From the NCBI GenBank assembly GCA_037892935.1, contig JAYXKI010000014.1:910001-974000 (forward strand): a DNA stretch of 64,000 nucleotides, written 5' to 3'. Origin of the DNA: Phlebopus portentosus (Eukaryota; Basidiomycota; Agaricomycetes; Boletales; Boletinellaceae). The position numbers and the translations under genes are program-made. Within the stretch, counting starts at the first letter, position 1, and each line of letters opens with the position of its first letter. The notes under the pieces are model-generated. The model made no database searches. It saw only the letters and a program-made list of their open reading frames with translations, and was not told the origin of the DNA. Of the stretch, positions 22,704 through 33,575 are shown piece after piece.

Positions 22704-24213
22704 ATGAACATAGCTTGGGATCTTCATGTCAGCTTACAAGAGCATTCTACAGCTAGAAACAAGGCTGTGGCAAAGCATGACCTGCAACCAGGAGACACGG
22801 TTTTATCTGACGTTGCTCTTGCTGCCGTCCTGTTACCTGAACATAAGGGAAATAGGTGCGATGCCTGCTTCAGGCACTCGCCTACGCTGAAACGATGCTC
22901 CGGCTGTGCCGAATATTGGTATTGCGGGAAGGAATGTGCGTACTATATTTGGATTTCTTATTCCAATCTTCACACTTTCGTTTCAGCCAGGCCAAGATAG
23001 ACATTGGAAGAATGTTCATAGACAAATGTGCAAGAACATTGCGAAATTTCGGACGACGATCGACTTTCAATCGAGTCCGACTCACAGACAAACGGATGCA
23101 TTTCTATTGAGCCACTTGGTAACAGAACACGGGAACGCGCTTATTGGAAGAGATGAGTTGCCGCTGGGAAGCATGAATAGCCTATTGGAAACGTTTGCTT
23201 CGTTGCTTCCTCTGCCAACGGACTTGCAACCATCCTTACCGCACATTTGTCCGACTGCCCACTCCGATCTCATATCCCCGACTGTGATCAAATTGCTCTT
23301 TGATCGATTCAGCAACAATAATTTTGTCGTTCATTCGCACTTGGTTCCGGTCGGGCATGGAATCTTTCCGTTGTCCAGCCGACTTTTGAACCATTCCTGC
23401 GTGCCGAATGCAGTCGTCGCTTATATTTTCTCTTCTGGGCACGTCCAGATGGTCGTCAAGTCTTTGACAAACATCAAAACGGGCGACGAAGTTGGTAAAT
23501 CTGGCTTATTAGTGTTACTTGACTAACAGAAGCCATTTCTCTAGATCACTATTCCTTACTTCGATCCTGCTCTTTCGTTCCAAAAACGCCAGGAGATATG
23601 CCGCTACACGTATGGATTTGAATGCGTCTGTTCTAGCTGCACCTTTTACAAGTCTTTGGATAAGGTGCTTGCGCCGCCGACCGATGCTGTACAGTACAGT
23701 GCAACAGGCGACCTGCTTCTGAAACACGTCTTTCCAGATCTCAAATTGACCCTGCCCTCACAACCCGCATTATTTTCTCTGCCCGGTGAACTCAGCGTTG
23801 TTTTGCATGAAGACTTTCTTCCAAGACTCTCAAAAACGTTTGTTGACGCCGCTCATGATGGACATTATGATATCGCTCTCAGGAGTGGGATTGTTCTGTT
23901 TGCACTATATGTGGTCCTCTATCCAGCACGGTTTCCTCAAATCGGTAAGTTCTGCGATAGAAAAATTGCGAGATAAGCATTTGACGGATGTTTTTAAGGG
24001 TTACACTCCTTAGAGATGGCAAAGACCGCCTGGAACGCATCAATACGGGATAATTCCATGGATGAGAGGGGCAGGGAGGAATTGATAAAGACCGCCCGTG
24101 AACTCCTTCTGATTGCGACGGATTCGCTATCCGTGCTGGGTCAAGAAGGGGACAGAGAGGACGGACCGTTATTGGAATGCACTGTTCTAGAAGAGCTTCT
24201 GGAATCAGCATAA
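22704..24213 (+). CDS. SMYD-like protein with MYND zinc finger and SET domain
   Basis: The protein is a candidate lysine methyltransferase. The N-terminal SET half (MNIAWDLHVSLQEHSTARNK) is interrupted by a MYND finger: CDACFRHSPTLKRCSGC, then WYCGKEC-QDRHWKNVHRQMC. The finger is rejoined across an intron whose acceptor must be the second CAG (GCCAG) to keep the frame. The SET core NHSCVPNAV and GDE-ITIPYFD are present, followed by a post-SET Cys cluster FECVCSSC and a helical C-terminus. This is the SMYD layout. The start is uncertain: the frame is open upstream to 22491, inside the previous gene's end. It begins about 190 bases after the preceding stop on the same strand. Histone or non-histone targets cannot be told from sequence. 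Confidence 0.85.
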
Positions 24214-24527
24214 GGAAGTCGAAAGCCGAGTAGCATACACTAGTAGGTCTGATACAGACTCCGAAGGAACCGTGCATAGATTATCCACGTTCTTACTATA
24301 ACATTATCGAGCGGGCGTCTAACTCCGCTCAAACTCCCATATCTCAGGACCGGATTACATGTCACGAGAAATTATGGTGAGAAGCTGAGCACCTCCACCA
24401 TCTCTTAAGCTCGCCGCTATCGACATCCCCGTTGTCCGCCTGTGCCGACGGCTGTCACCTCTCGACGTTACTGACGTTCGTTGTATTCGCTCGTTTCTTG
24501 CCACATTCCCTCATATCTCTGGTTTAA
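24214..24527. other. Intergenic region
   Basis: About 310 bases between the SMYD-like stop and the next start, both on the plus strand. No feature is recognised beyond a presumed terminator and promoter. Confidence 0.4.
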
Positions 24528-26172
24528 ATGCACATACCACGAAACTCGATACACTTCGCAAGAAAGCGTCCTTTTACAAGACTCACGGTCGCACCACTGG
24601 GATCGGGTTTCTCCGTGGTCATCGCTGTGCTATTCTCGTTGCTTTTCATTTTCTCGGCATCCCTCGCCTTTGCCAATCGCAATGCAGCACCGCGCTTTCG
24701 GGACATTCTCAACACGTTGTCTGCTCAGCAATCAGGAGTAAGCTACCTATTCCAAGAATAAAAATAGAAATACAGGTTTATCAAGTATTACTGTAGATAA
24801 TTATTCTTGGTGAGAACGTAGACGTCGATGTCGATGAGCCAAGCGTCACGATCAGGTGGTCGGTATTGGGCTGCGGCACTGGTTTTTTTCTTTCGGGATC
24901 GCCGACACTCCACGACAGTAAGGCGTGTGGTTTGCCCGCTATTCCATTGGAAGTATTCTTGGAAGGGTGAGCAAACAGTCTAGTAGTAAGGTCTGAGAAT
25001 AGAACCCGACTGAAATGGATGCTCTATAGATCCGACACACCTTCTTTCACGTACGATCCACAGAACGTACCTGTAAATCAGAAGTCCGGGCAGTATATCG
25101 TGTGAGCATACATCTAGTTCTTACCCAGAAATACTGTACTAAACCGAGGGTTAGCACCCAAGCACAGGTCCAGTTCGACGATGATATCGTTTTGGACGTT
25201 CATGATATGCGCTTATATCCTTTCGACACCTATCTTGTCTCAACATTACTGCGTGTAACCAGTTCTAACTCGTCTACGAAAGACATTCCGATATCCATCA
25301 CCGGCATACCAGTAATAAAGCAGATGCCATCATTTACGATGTCTTCCCTTGATACAGACATCTCGATCACTGTCGAAGAGGACAAGTTTCCCGGAAGACA
25401 CCTCGAAATTCAGATCAAACGTCCTGCCCATGCGCGACTGTACGCCATGATGATCTTTGGGATTAACTGGGCCTTCTGTCATTTCAGCTGTGGGATCGCG
25501 TTACTGTCAATCCTTCAAAGAATCCGAGTCGGATCAAAGGAGATGCTAAAGCGGGTCCTTGCCGCTCATGCTATACTTATTGTTATACCTCAGCTGAGAG
25601 AAACTATGCCAGATGCACCGGGACTTGATGGTGAGTTGAACCGCGTGTTGAACTGGACATCCTGCTGACGCTTCGGTCTGTAGGTGTCCTGATAGGTAAG
25701 CGTTTCAAAGCATTATCGAGAGCAAAGCTATGCAGATGCTGAAAATTTTCGCGTGAAAGACACTATCGGCTACTTCCCGCAAATGACTCTTGCGGCTTTC
25801 TCAGCAATCGTTCTCCTTTTGGTCACCGCGAAGCGCGAGATGGATGGAGTACCAGCGCATATTAACTTCACAAGGCACCGCAGAGCACAGAGCATCCTTT
25901 CTGAAGAGGCGATATCCGGAGGCGAAAGCCAGAACATTCATACTGGTCGAGCGCAAGGGCATAGCAGGAAACTAAGCATGCGGGATTACATGATGGAGCA
26001 GGTATTGAAGATATTAGATGCAGGCTCGCAAGCTTTAAGGGATAGCAGTGATAAAGCTCGAGAAAGGCTCAGCGTTGGTGCAAGTGATAGCAGTGGTTGT
26101 GGTGTTGGCGGTAGTCGCAAGACCCATTTTCGGTCTGGCAGTTACCATGAATTAGGTAGATTACCATTGTAG
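24528..26172 (+). CDS. Multi-pass membrane protein, DUF4436-like
   Basis: An N-terminal signal-anchor (FSVVIAVLFSLLFIFSASLA) follows a basic leader. A beta-rich outer region comes next and includes IRWSVLGCGTGFFL, DMRLYPFDTYLVSTLLRVTS and VEEDKFPGRHLEIQIKRP. Three further helices follow: LYAMMIFGINWAFCHFSCGI, LAAHAILIVIPQLRETMPDA and YFPQMTLAAFSAIVLLLVTA. The cytoplasmic tail is Ser-rich and basic. The YPFDxY element and the three-helix C-terminal block match my memory of DUF4436, a family without known function. A database search was not possible, so the family name is moderate confidence. Five or so introns are present. Confidence 0.65.
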
Positions 26173-26247
26173 GAAATGTCGATCAGATTGCAGATCAGTT
26201 ATTGTTGTAAACTTTATTTCCTTCCTCTTCTCCGTTGTTCGAGCACG

Positions 26248-27135
26248 ATGAGGAGGTTCGCTGCTGCCTTTCGCGCAAGACGACCACATTTTGTTCGAAG
26301 CGCACAACCAAGACGTACTCGACCGTGGAGAAAGGATGAACGGGGCTTACCCATCCCGAACACCAACATCCTCGTCCGCGACACGCACCTCAGTCGTCTT
26401 CAGGAGCACTACCAAAACACTGTGCGAGACGACCTCATGTATATGACTTACGTTCACGAGTCGAAGGCGCGTCCTCCACCGCGACAAATTCGTCTGACGT
26501 ACGACCCGGAGGATCCGTACTCCAAGTATCGTCGGAACCCTCCCGTAGGCGGTTCTCAGCTGGGAAAAAAACCAGCTCCAGTGTCGACTCCCGAAAACGT
26601 CGTCAAACTCGAGAAAATCTGCCTTCATACGATGCAGAAGCAGGCCATTGCCAATCGCAGCAACCTTCTTGGTGCGATCATGGCGTTCCGCGCGCTGTCC
26701 GGCGAGACGCAGCAGGGAGGCGGATGGACATCCTCAAGCGGGGTTCAAATAGTACGCGGAAAGAAAACTGTGGCAGGCTGGGTACGTCCTGGCCTTCCGA
26801 TTGGTGTCAAGGTCGAGTTGAAGGGGGAGAAGATGTATGAGTTTCTGGGGAGTCTCGTCCAGTTCGTCCTACCACGATTAAGGGAATTCGAAGGCATCCT
26901 CCTCCCACCTGCTTCGGCGAATTTGGCCACCCCGGCTGGTGTTTCCGGTGTCGTTTCTATTGGTTTACCTCCTGAGGCCTTAGGTTTCTTCCCGCAAATC
27001 GAGGTCAACCAAGACGCGTACCCGCGGATGTATGGAATGCATATTCATTTTGTCACGAATGCGGAGGGTGCCGGCGCTCAAAACAAGGCCAGAGCCCTGC
27101 TATCTGGATTCCAACTACCTTTTGTCCGTCGGTAA
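26248..27135 (+). CDS. MRPL7: Mitochondrial large-subunit ribosomal protein uL5m (L5/MRPL7)
   Basis: A single-exon gene of 295 codons. The N-terminus MRRFAAAFRARRPHFVRSAQ is Arg-rich and Phe-containing, like a mitochondrial targeting sequence. The L5 core includes VVKLEKICLHTM, AIANRSNLLGAIMAFRALSG and GKKTVAGWVRPGLPIGVKVE. It continues with MYEFLGSLVQFVLPRLREFE, FFPQIEVNQDAYPRMYGMHI and FVTNAEG...ARALLSGFQLPF. The protein would sit in the central protuberance of the mitoribosome and contact 5S-like or substitute elements. ATG 26248 is preferred over upstream non-ATG extension of the frame. Confidence 0.92.
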   Translation: MRRFAAAFRARRPHFVRSAQPRRTRPWRKDERGLPIPNTNILVRDTHLSRLQEHYQNTVRDDLMYMTYVHESKARPPPRQIRLTYDPEDPYSKYRRNPPVGGSQLGKKPAPVSTPENVVKLEKICLHTMQKQAIANRSNLLGAIMAFRALSGETQQGGGWTSSSGVQIVRGKKTVAGWVRPGLPIGVKVELKGEKMYEFLGSLVQFVLPRLREFEGILLPPASANLATPAGVSGVVSIGLPPEALGFFPQIEVNQDAYPRMYGMHIHFVTNAEGAGAQNKARALLSGFQLPFVRR

Positions 27136-27390
27136 TAGGTATGTTCTGTACTTCATATTTCTTGCCCATGACTCACAAGTCCATGTTTTACAAAATAGTT
27201 TTTATACATTACCCATACTACCACAAATACGATTAATAGAATGCATATTATTCTAAAGGAAAATCGGTTGACAACAATCGACAGCGAGTAAATAGATAAC
27301 GATCGGGAGTTGTGTGCAATGAATCAAAAGAACCCTAAGGAACGTTATAAAAGGCATAAACGAGGGTCAAGTCTTAGGTCAATTGTTCCT

Positions 27391-30300
27391 TCAGCGTATC
27401 TCATTACTCCAGGTAATATCGCCCAGCTTCTGTCTCGAGAAAACCCTGTTCTTCGCACCCATGCCTGTACTTTGCGTCCTGGGTGTCATATAGGTACTAA
27501 CAATGCGCGGGGATGGTTCCATGACTGTTGACGCATCAGATGCCGCTCGTCGAGGGCGCCTACGCGGCGTAATACCAAGTTTAGGGGCGAGCTCGCCAAC
27601 CCGTCCACTGCGACCCGGAGCAGGTTTGAGGACCGGTGCAAGTGACGGCATAATCTCTCGCGCCAGCTGTCTTACAAGCACGGCGTTGTCCTGCTTGCTG
27701 AGCTTCTCTACAATCTCGTATATGCCGTACTTTTCGACCAAGGCGGAGCGGCTCGGGTGGACATCACAAACTGTCTTCAGGAGACGCAAAAGGTTCAACC
27801 TAACAACAGCCTTGCTGTGTCCAAGGCGATCGATGAGGCGCTGGAAGAACTGGGATTTTGCGATGCCCAGGGTTATCGTCTTTGATATACGGCAAATTTT
27901 TAGGAAGGGGTCCAAGAGATTCTCGAACGAGTTGGTCTTCACTGCGACGAAGCACTCCACGAGAGCATCAAGCGAGGATTCTTTGACAAGAACATCTTCG
28001 ACTCTCGCTGTTTCGTCTTGCAGCCTGGAACAAACATGATCCTGGGTTCGCAAGGAACTCAAGGCTAGAAGAAGTCTTACGCACCACGATAGGATTGCCT
28101 CCAAGGCAGAAACCTGGAAGTAAGGATCGTCCAATAATTTCAGATAAAGAGACAGCCCATCATGCTGCCATAACAAAGTTCGGCAACTCTTCGTTGCGCT
28201 AGCAAGGTCACAAAGAATCGGAAGAGCAAACTGCTTGAGAGGAGAGCGGGAGTTCGCAATGTTCTTCAAGCATGGTATAAGTCCGGCTTGTGCAGCCTCT
28301 TCCTGTCTAGCCTTATTGAGGCGACACAGATTATAACAGGTCTGGAAGATGTGGTTTTGAATTTCCTGTCACGAAATAAAGTTATCTTCATGAAATAAGA
28401 GCAAAAGACGATGCATACCGCGCTGTGCAAACCTGAGCTATGTTCGCCTAATATACGAATAAGAATTTCTATCGCGTTCGCGTTTTGAAGAACTTCTAAG
28501 AGCGACGCATTCATGGACAAGTGCTTTACGGCCTTAAGCATTTGCACGAGGTAGTCCGGCTCAAGTAACTCGCAAGCCCGCATCAGACCTAAAACATTCT
28601 TGAACTACATGTAGTAAGAAGCATGAAACCGACTCACGTCGAACAACCATCCGTGTCCCGAGAGCATTACGGACATGCACATCAGATTGCGAAACCTGGC
28701 AGAAGACGAGGATAATCTGGATGATCTTAGACTTCAGTGCAGCGGAAGTGTCAGGATCAGCTGCCATGATGTTCATGAGGGCGGAAGATAATGGATTCAG
28801 CAGCCCTTCTTTGATGAACATCCGACAGAAGTCGTTCTTCGGTGTGGGACTCTGTAGTTCGAAGACATTGCATATTCCATCAAGTGCGTGCACGACCAGA
28901 TCCCTTTGTTCAACGAAGTCTTCGTCCAGAAGGTCGACAAGGACCTTCAGGCCACGACAGCTAGCCGACAGTTAGCTAGAGGTTTTTTCAGAAATGAAGC
29001 GGACTTACGCAATGAACATCTGGAGCGTAAGCACAGAGGTGTGACACAAGAGGCTGACGAAATGCGATGCTTCAAGCCGACATTCTGACGCGAACCTCTT
29101 TGATGTGAAGTCTACCAAACAAGGTTAGGTAGGACAAGCCGTATCGTATCGTAGAACTCACCCATCATGACAGGAATCCCTCTGAGAAGTCGTCAGAACC
29201 CTTCCAAAGTAAACAGTAGTCAGCGTACCCGATGAGACAGAAACTCTCCAAGAAACCGATATGAGTCGTCACCAACTGAGTGAACAGTCAGGAATCCCGT
29301 GAAGTTCAGTGGTGATTCAAACCTACTAAGTTGATGATCCGCAGCAGCTTCACTGTTACATCCCGAGACGATGATTTCGCCTCAAGTACCTCAACAATGG
29401 CCAACATGCCGTGCGCTGAGACCAGTTGTCCTTGCATTTCTGGTACTTCAAGGAGGATGCCGATCTAGACGAAGAATTCAGCCTGCGACATCCGCTTTTA
29501 TGGTGCCCACTAACCAGTTGATCACAAGCATCTCGCAGCTGGAAGTCAGGAGCAGACGGAGTGAGCTCGTCGATCATCTGACCGACAAGACTGGTCAACC
29601 GTGCAAGTTTGTCGCGTTGCAGATTCGCTTCAAGGTCATCTTCGTTGTATTCTTCCTCAATCTAACCATGTGTGACTTTGATAAGTGGGTTACAGGTTTT
29701 GATAGGGAGCTAAATCACACCTCGGCGAACGGATCTTCCTCATCTAAATCGTCATCGCCCAGCTGTAGAGCAAGTTAATCGATTGTGAAACATCAAATGA
29801 GAAAGTATTTGGTTACCCAAGACTTATCCGACAGGCGCGTATTCAGCTTCAACGATTGCGCGACTTGCTCAAGCACTTGATGTTCCCAAATCAGTGTGGT
29901 CTAGCATCACTGGCTGAGAAGGACTTACCTGGACCACTGGACTTTCCGAAAAGATCGTCATAATCCTCATCTGGTTCCTCGGTGTACTTATCGAACTCCT
30001 GACTCTGGACAGCTTGGTAGGCCTCCGCTCTCCCGATAGACCTCGACCTCCCAATTGATCCAGCGAATGACGATGACCTTGAATGTGAACGCAGTTGTGC
30101 CGACGAATTAGCGTGTGACATAGAAGTGAGTCCGTTTGCTCGTCCACTTTCAACGGGAGAAGGTAAAGCCGATGCCGTTCGAGGTCCTGGCGATGGAGGG
30201 TTAAGTCCGATAGTCTGGATATCCTTCGGATGAAACAAGCCTCGTCTCGAGGCGTTCTTAAGTTTGAAGTCGGCCACTTTACCAGCAAACACATCATCTT

Positions 30301-32258
30301 CTTCCGCTGCTAGATCAGAGTAATCTTCGACGATCGAAGCCATGCCAGCAGATGGCACCGCCGCTAATGTCAGCTTATTTGACATCGATGGGCTCTGATG
30401 TGGGCGGATAGTTCGCGCATTAGCGTCGTCACCTTCGTGCTTCTCTTCCTCGACCAATGACTTGTCCAGACCATGAAGCTTGTTCAAAGAAATCTCCTCT
30501 TCAAAGTCGTCGTCCCAATTGTCTGTCTGTTCCTCGGGTTCTTGTAACACCTTCGGTAGTGATTCTCGACCCTTCTCAATTAATCCGAGTGGAGCCTTAA
30601 TGCCGGAACCACCAATTGAAGCTTTCGAAGCTGCAGATGAGCTCTTCCACCCTGCTTGAGTCATGGTTTTCTGACCACTAGAAGATGGTGTTATAGTAGG
30701 GCTGTCCGGAGGAGCCAGCAAAGAAGGCGACGGCGACGGCGATTGTCGGCCATTGATGTCATGCACTGAAGAGGGTCTGCTTCGCCCATTCACTTTGGCC
30801 GAGGAGCGAGGTGCTGAATTCCCATACAGTCAGCGTGTGTTGTAATTGGCAACAAGATATGCCTACATTTTAGAGCTTCATTCCATTCCTGTACCTTGAG
30901 TACGGCCTCATCATAGTTGTAGTTGCTAACTGGTCTTCGCCCAGGTTCGTTCTCCTTCTCTCCATACTTGCTCTTCCTATCCTGATTTGTGTCTAGTCCC
31001 ATTTGCTTCCGTGCAGACACCATCCACGGATGTCGGAGCAGTTTCTTTGCGGAGATACGGAGATTAACGTCCTTCTGGAAGCAATGGTAAAGAAAATCTT
31101 TGACGATCGGTGAGACACCTTCGGGAATTGGCGGGCAATCATCCTGGACAATCCTAAACAGCGCTGGCATCGGATCGAGAAAGTGGTAGGGTGGTTTCCC
31201 TTCAAGAAGTTCGATAACAAGACAACCCACGCTCCTAGAATAAGTGTGAGACGGATTGACCATTCTATATGAAAATAAAACAAAGCACACCATATATCGG
31301 AGGCTGTCGTAGCTCCAGACTGTTCGATAACCTCCGGAGCCACTATAAGGGATTCTTGTGAGTAGATGTTCATACACAAACATAACGGACTACACTCACT
31401 CCAGTAGGGACTTCCGACGACATTATCATTAATAGCGGCACCTGCGGCGGCAGTCGTACTAGCAACACCAAAGTCGGCAAGCTTGACGCATCCATCCTTG
31501 TTGGTAAGGATATTGGCGCCTTTGATATCGCGATGTATAACACCCTGGTCGTGGAGATATGCTAGACCTTCGAGTACTTGAGAAATATAGACCGCGACCA
31601 GATTCTCCGGGAACTTTCCAAACTTCTTGCAGATATTATGCAGCGATCCATTCTCACAAAATCTATATACATAATTGAGCGGAGGGATGTAATTAGGGAG
31701 GGTGTGCCAGACGTACTCCAGGATGATGTACAGAAATTCCCTTGTGTTGAGAAATCCTTTGTATTTTACAATGTTGGCATGCTATGAGAAGGTCAGAGGA
31801 GAAAGTCGCACGGAAAAGACGCGTCACTTGCATTGAGATTTTTGAGTAGATCGATTTCAGACTGCAGGAGGGGATCGTGAAGAGTCAGAGGTTGTGGAGA
31901 CTGAAGCGGTGTATGATTTGCGCACCATAATTTCTCCTAACTCTGCCTTCGGGATATTCGCGAGCTGTATCTCCTTTACTGCTACAGTTTCGCCTGTTTT
32001 CATGTTCAACGCGCCTAGAGATTGCCGTGAGCACAAATACGTCCGCTGCATCAGACGCGTCTCGCTGAAGGCTCATACGCACGATATACCTGAGCAAACG
32101 CGCCCTTTCCCAGTGAATCCCCAAGTTGCTAGATGTATTCGCATCAGATAATAGACTGCTTGAAAGACGAGAAACGAACGCACGTATTCATGGAGCTGCT
32201 TGGCAGACTTTGAGGCGGCGGAGGGAGTTGACGCGCCAGTGGCAGGGGTAAAAGCCAT
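27391..32258 (-). CDS. sepH: SepH/Cdc7-like septation-initiation protein kinase
   Basis: The kinase domain starts shortly after the [23 protein letters not shown] (glycine loop, joined across an intron), VAVKEIQL (ATP lysine), [10 protein letters not shown] (catalytic loop), DFGVA and [15 protein letters not shown]. It ends at [13 protein letters not shown] long Ser/Pro-rich linker follows, with acidic patches ([29 protein letters not shown]). The C-terminal half is an array of helical, armadillo-like repeats running from [19 protein letters not shown] to [13 protein letters not shown], then a basic tail. Kinase plus helical-repeat C-terminus is the layout of Schizosaccharomyces Cdc7 and Aspergillus SepH. 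Those kinases act on spindle pole bodies to trigger septation. About eighteen short introns are present. Confidence 0.88.
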
Positions 32259-32460
32259 GGCGCGTGATGAGGTTCAAGAGAAAGGAAGAGAGAGAAACGA
32301 GAAATGTGGAAGTGATAATAAACTGAGCCAAATGTAGTTACGTGGACGTTGAGGACAAGTTGCGTCCAGCGCAACCGAGGCTGCAGAGAAAGAGTCAGAG
32401 CGCAGGCCACAGTCAGTAGACGCGAAAACACGGACAAACAACTCTCTCTCGCTCACTACC
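32259..32460. promoter_or_regulatory. Short bidirectional promoter, SepH-like kinase (-) / thioesterase (+)
   Basis: About 200 bases separate the two divergent start codons. No specific factor site is recognised. Confidence 0.35.
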
Positions 32461-33474
32461 ATGGCTGCCTGTCTGCGCTTCACTCGTCGGGTATATATCT
32501 CGTCTCCATTTTATTCTATATTTATTGAATAATTGTATTGTCAGGTCTGGAAGTCATTTCTGGACAATAAAGGTCCCTATTTTTACTGTTCCTAATACGT
32601 GCTTCTGCGTATCTCAACCATTCAACGTGAAGGTCACGACGTCCAGTGCTTTCCTAACGTATGCATTCACCCTCTGCCTTCCCTGTGTATGCTGTTCAGT
32701 TGTTTCAACAGCTACAAATACACCGAGCTGTACCCGGCGAGCTAGAGGCGTCTCTCAAAATTGAGCCTTATAATGGTATGCAGCTCCTTCCTATCACCGC
32801 ATCTCTTGACAAATCCAAATTCGGTTCTCTCACTCAGTCAACCGTGTCGGCGTATGCGATTATTTTTTTTTTGGGTGTTTTCGTGCATTGACTTTGACCT
32901 TAATGTCAGACTGTCCATGGAGGACTTATACTCTCCTTGACGGATACACTCGGCTCTCTCGCTGTTGCAACCAAAGGCAATTACATGACTGGTGTAGTGA
33001 GCTCCTCTCTTCCTGCCATTTACCGATATATTGTCTAATGCGACAGCACAGTCTATTGACATTGGAACATCCTTTTTGAGACCGGCGGGTAAACCTGGCG
33101 ATATCCTCAAGGCTCGTGCTACTATCGAAGCCATGGGTGAAGACTCCTACTCTAATCACAGGAGAGACACGTTTACTAATTCATATTTTCCTTCCAGGAA
33201 AAACATTGGCATTTACACGAGTCGACTTTACGAATCCCGCTGGCGATATTGTTGCATACGGACGTAAGTGCTTGCTTGAACGAACAGGATAATTATTGAT
33301 TCCGGACCCAGAACACACCAAGTTCATCGGAAAGTCCATTGGGAATAAAGTATCTACTATTTTTTGCATTATTTCAGCTGGTAGATGTCCACTTATGCCC
33401 GTTTCGTTTTGCAGGATGACGTCAAGTTTTCAGAGGACGGCGAGCGAGTGATCGAAGGAACGGATAAGGAGTAG
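32461..33474 (+). CDS. Hotdog-fold thioesterase (PaaI/ACOT13-like)
   Basis: The enzyme would hydrolyse an acyl-CoA or related thioester. The core is read from three exons: LFQQLQIHRAVPGELEASLK, then TVHGGLILSLTDTLGSLAVA, then IDIGTSFLRPAGKPGDILKA, followed by LAFTRVDFTNPAGDIVAYG and HHTKFIGKSIGN. The HGG of the hotdog helix and the following Asp (LTDT) are both present. The protein ends EDGERVIEGTDKE. The N-terminal exons are uncertain: MAACLRFTRR at 32461 joins VWKSFLDNK, and one more short intron is needed before QREGHDVQCFPN. The family is usually about 150-180 residues and this gene fits. Confidence 0.82.
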
Positions 33475-33575
33475 GTAGATACCAAGAAATAAAATAAATA
33501 TCTAGAAATTATAATAAAGAAATTGGATTTATACCTTTGATTTTCGACGCGCGTGTCAACCTGGAAACCTCATCC

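Noticed and set aside
24528..26172. Possible ligand-gated channel or receptor from the beta-rich part plus helices
   Set aside because: No Cys-loop or receptor signature is present. The helix pattern and YPFDxY fit DUF4436 better.
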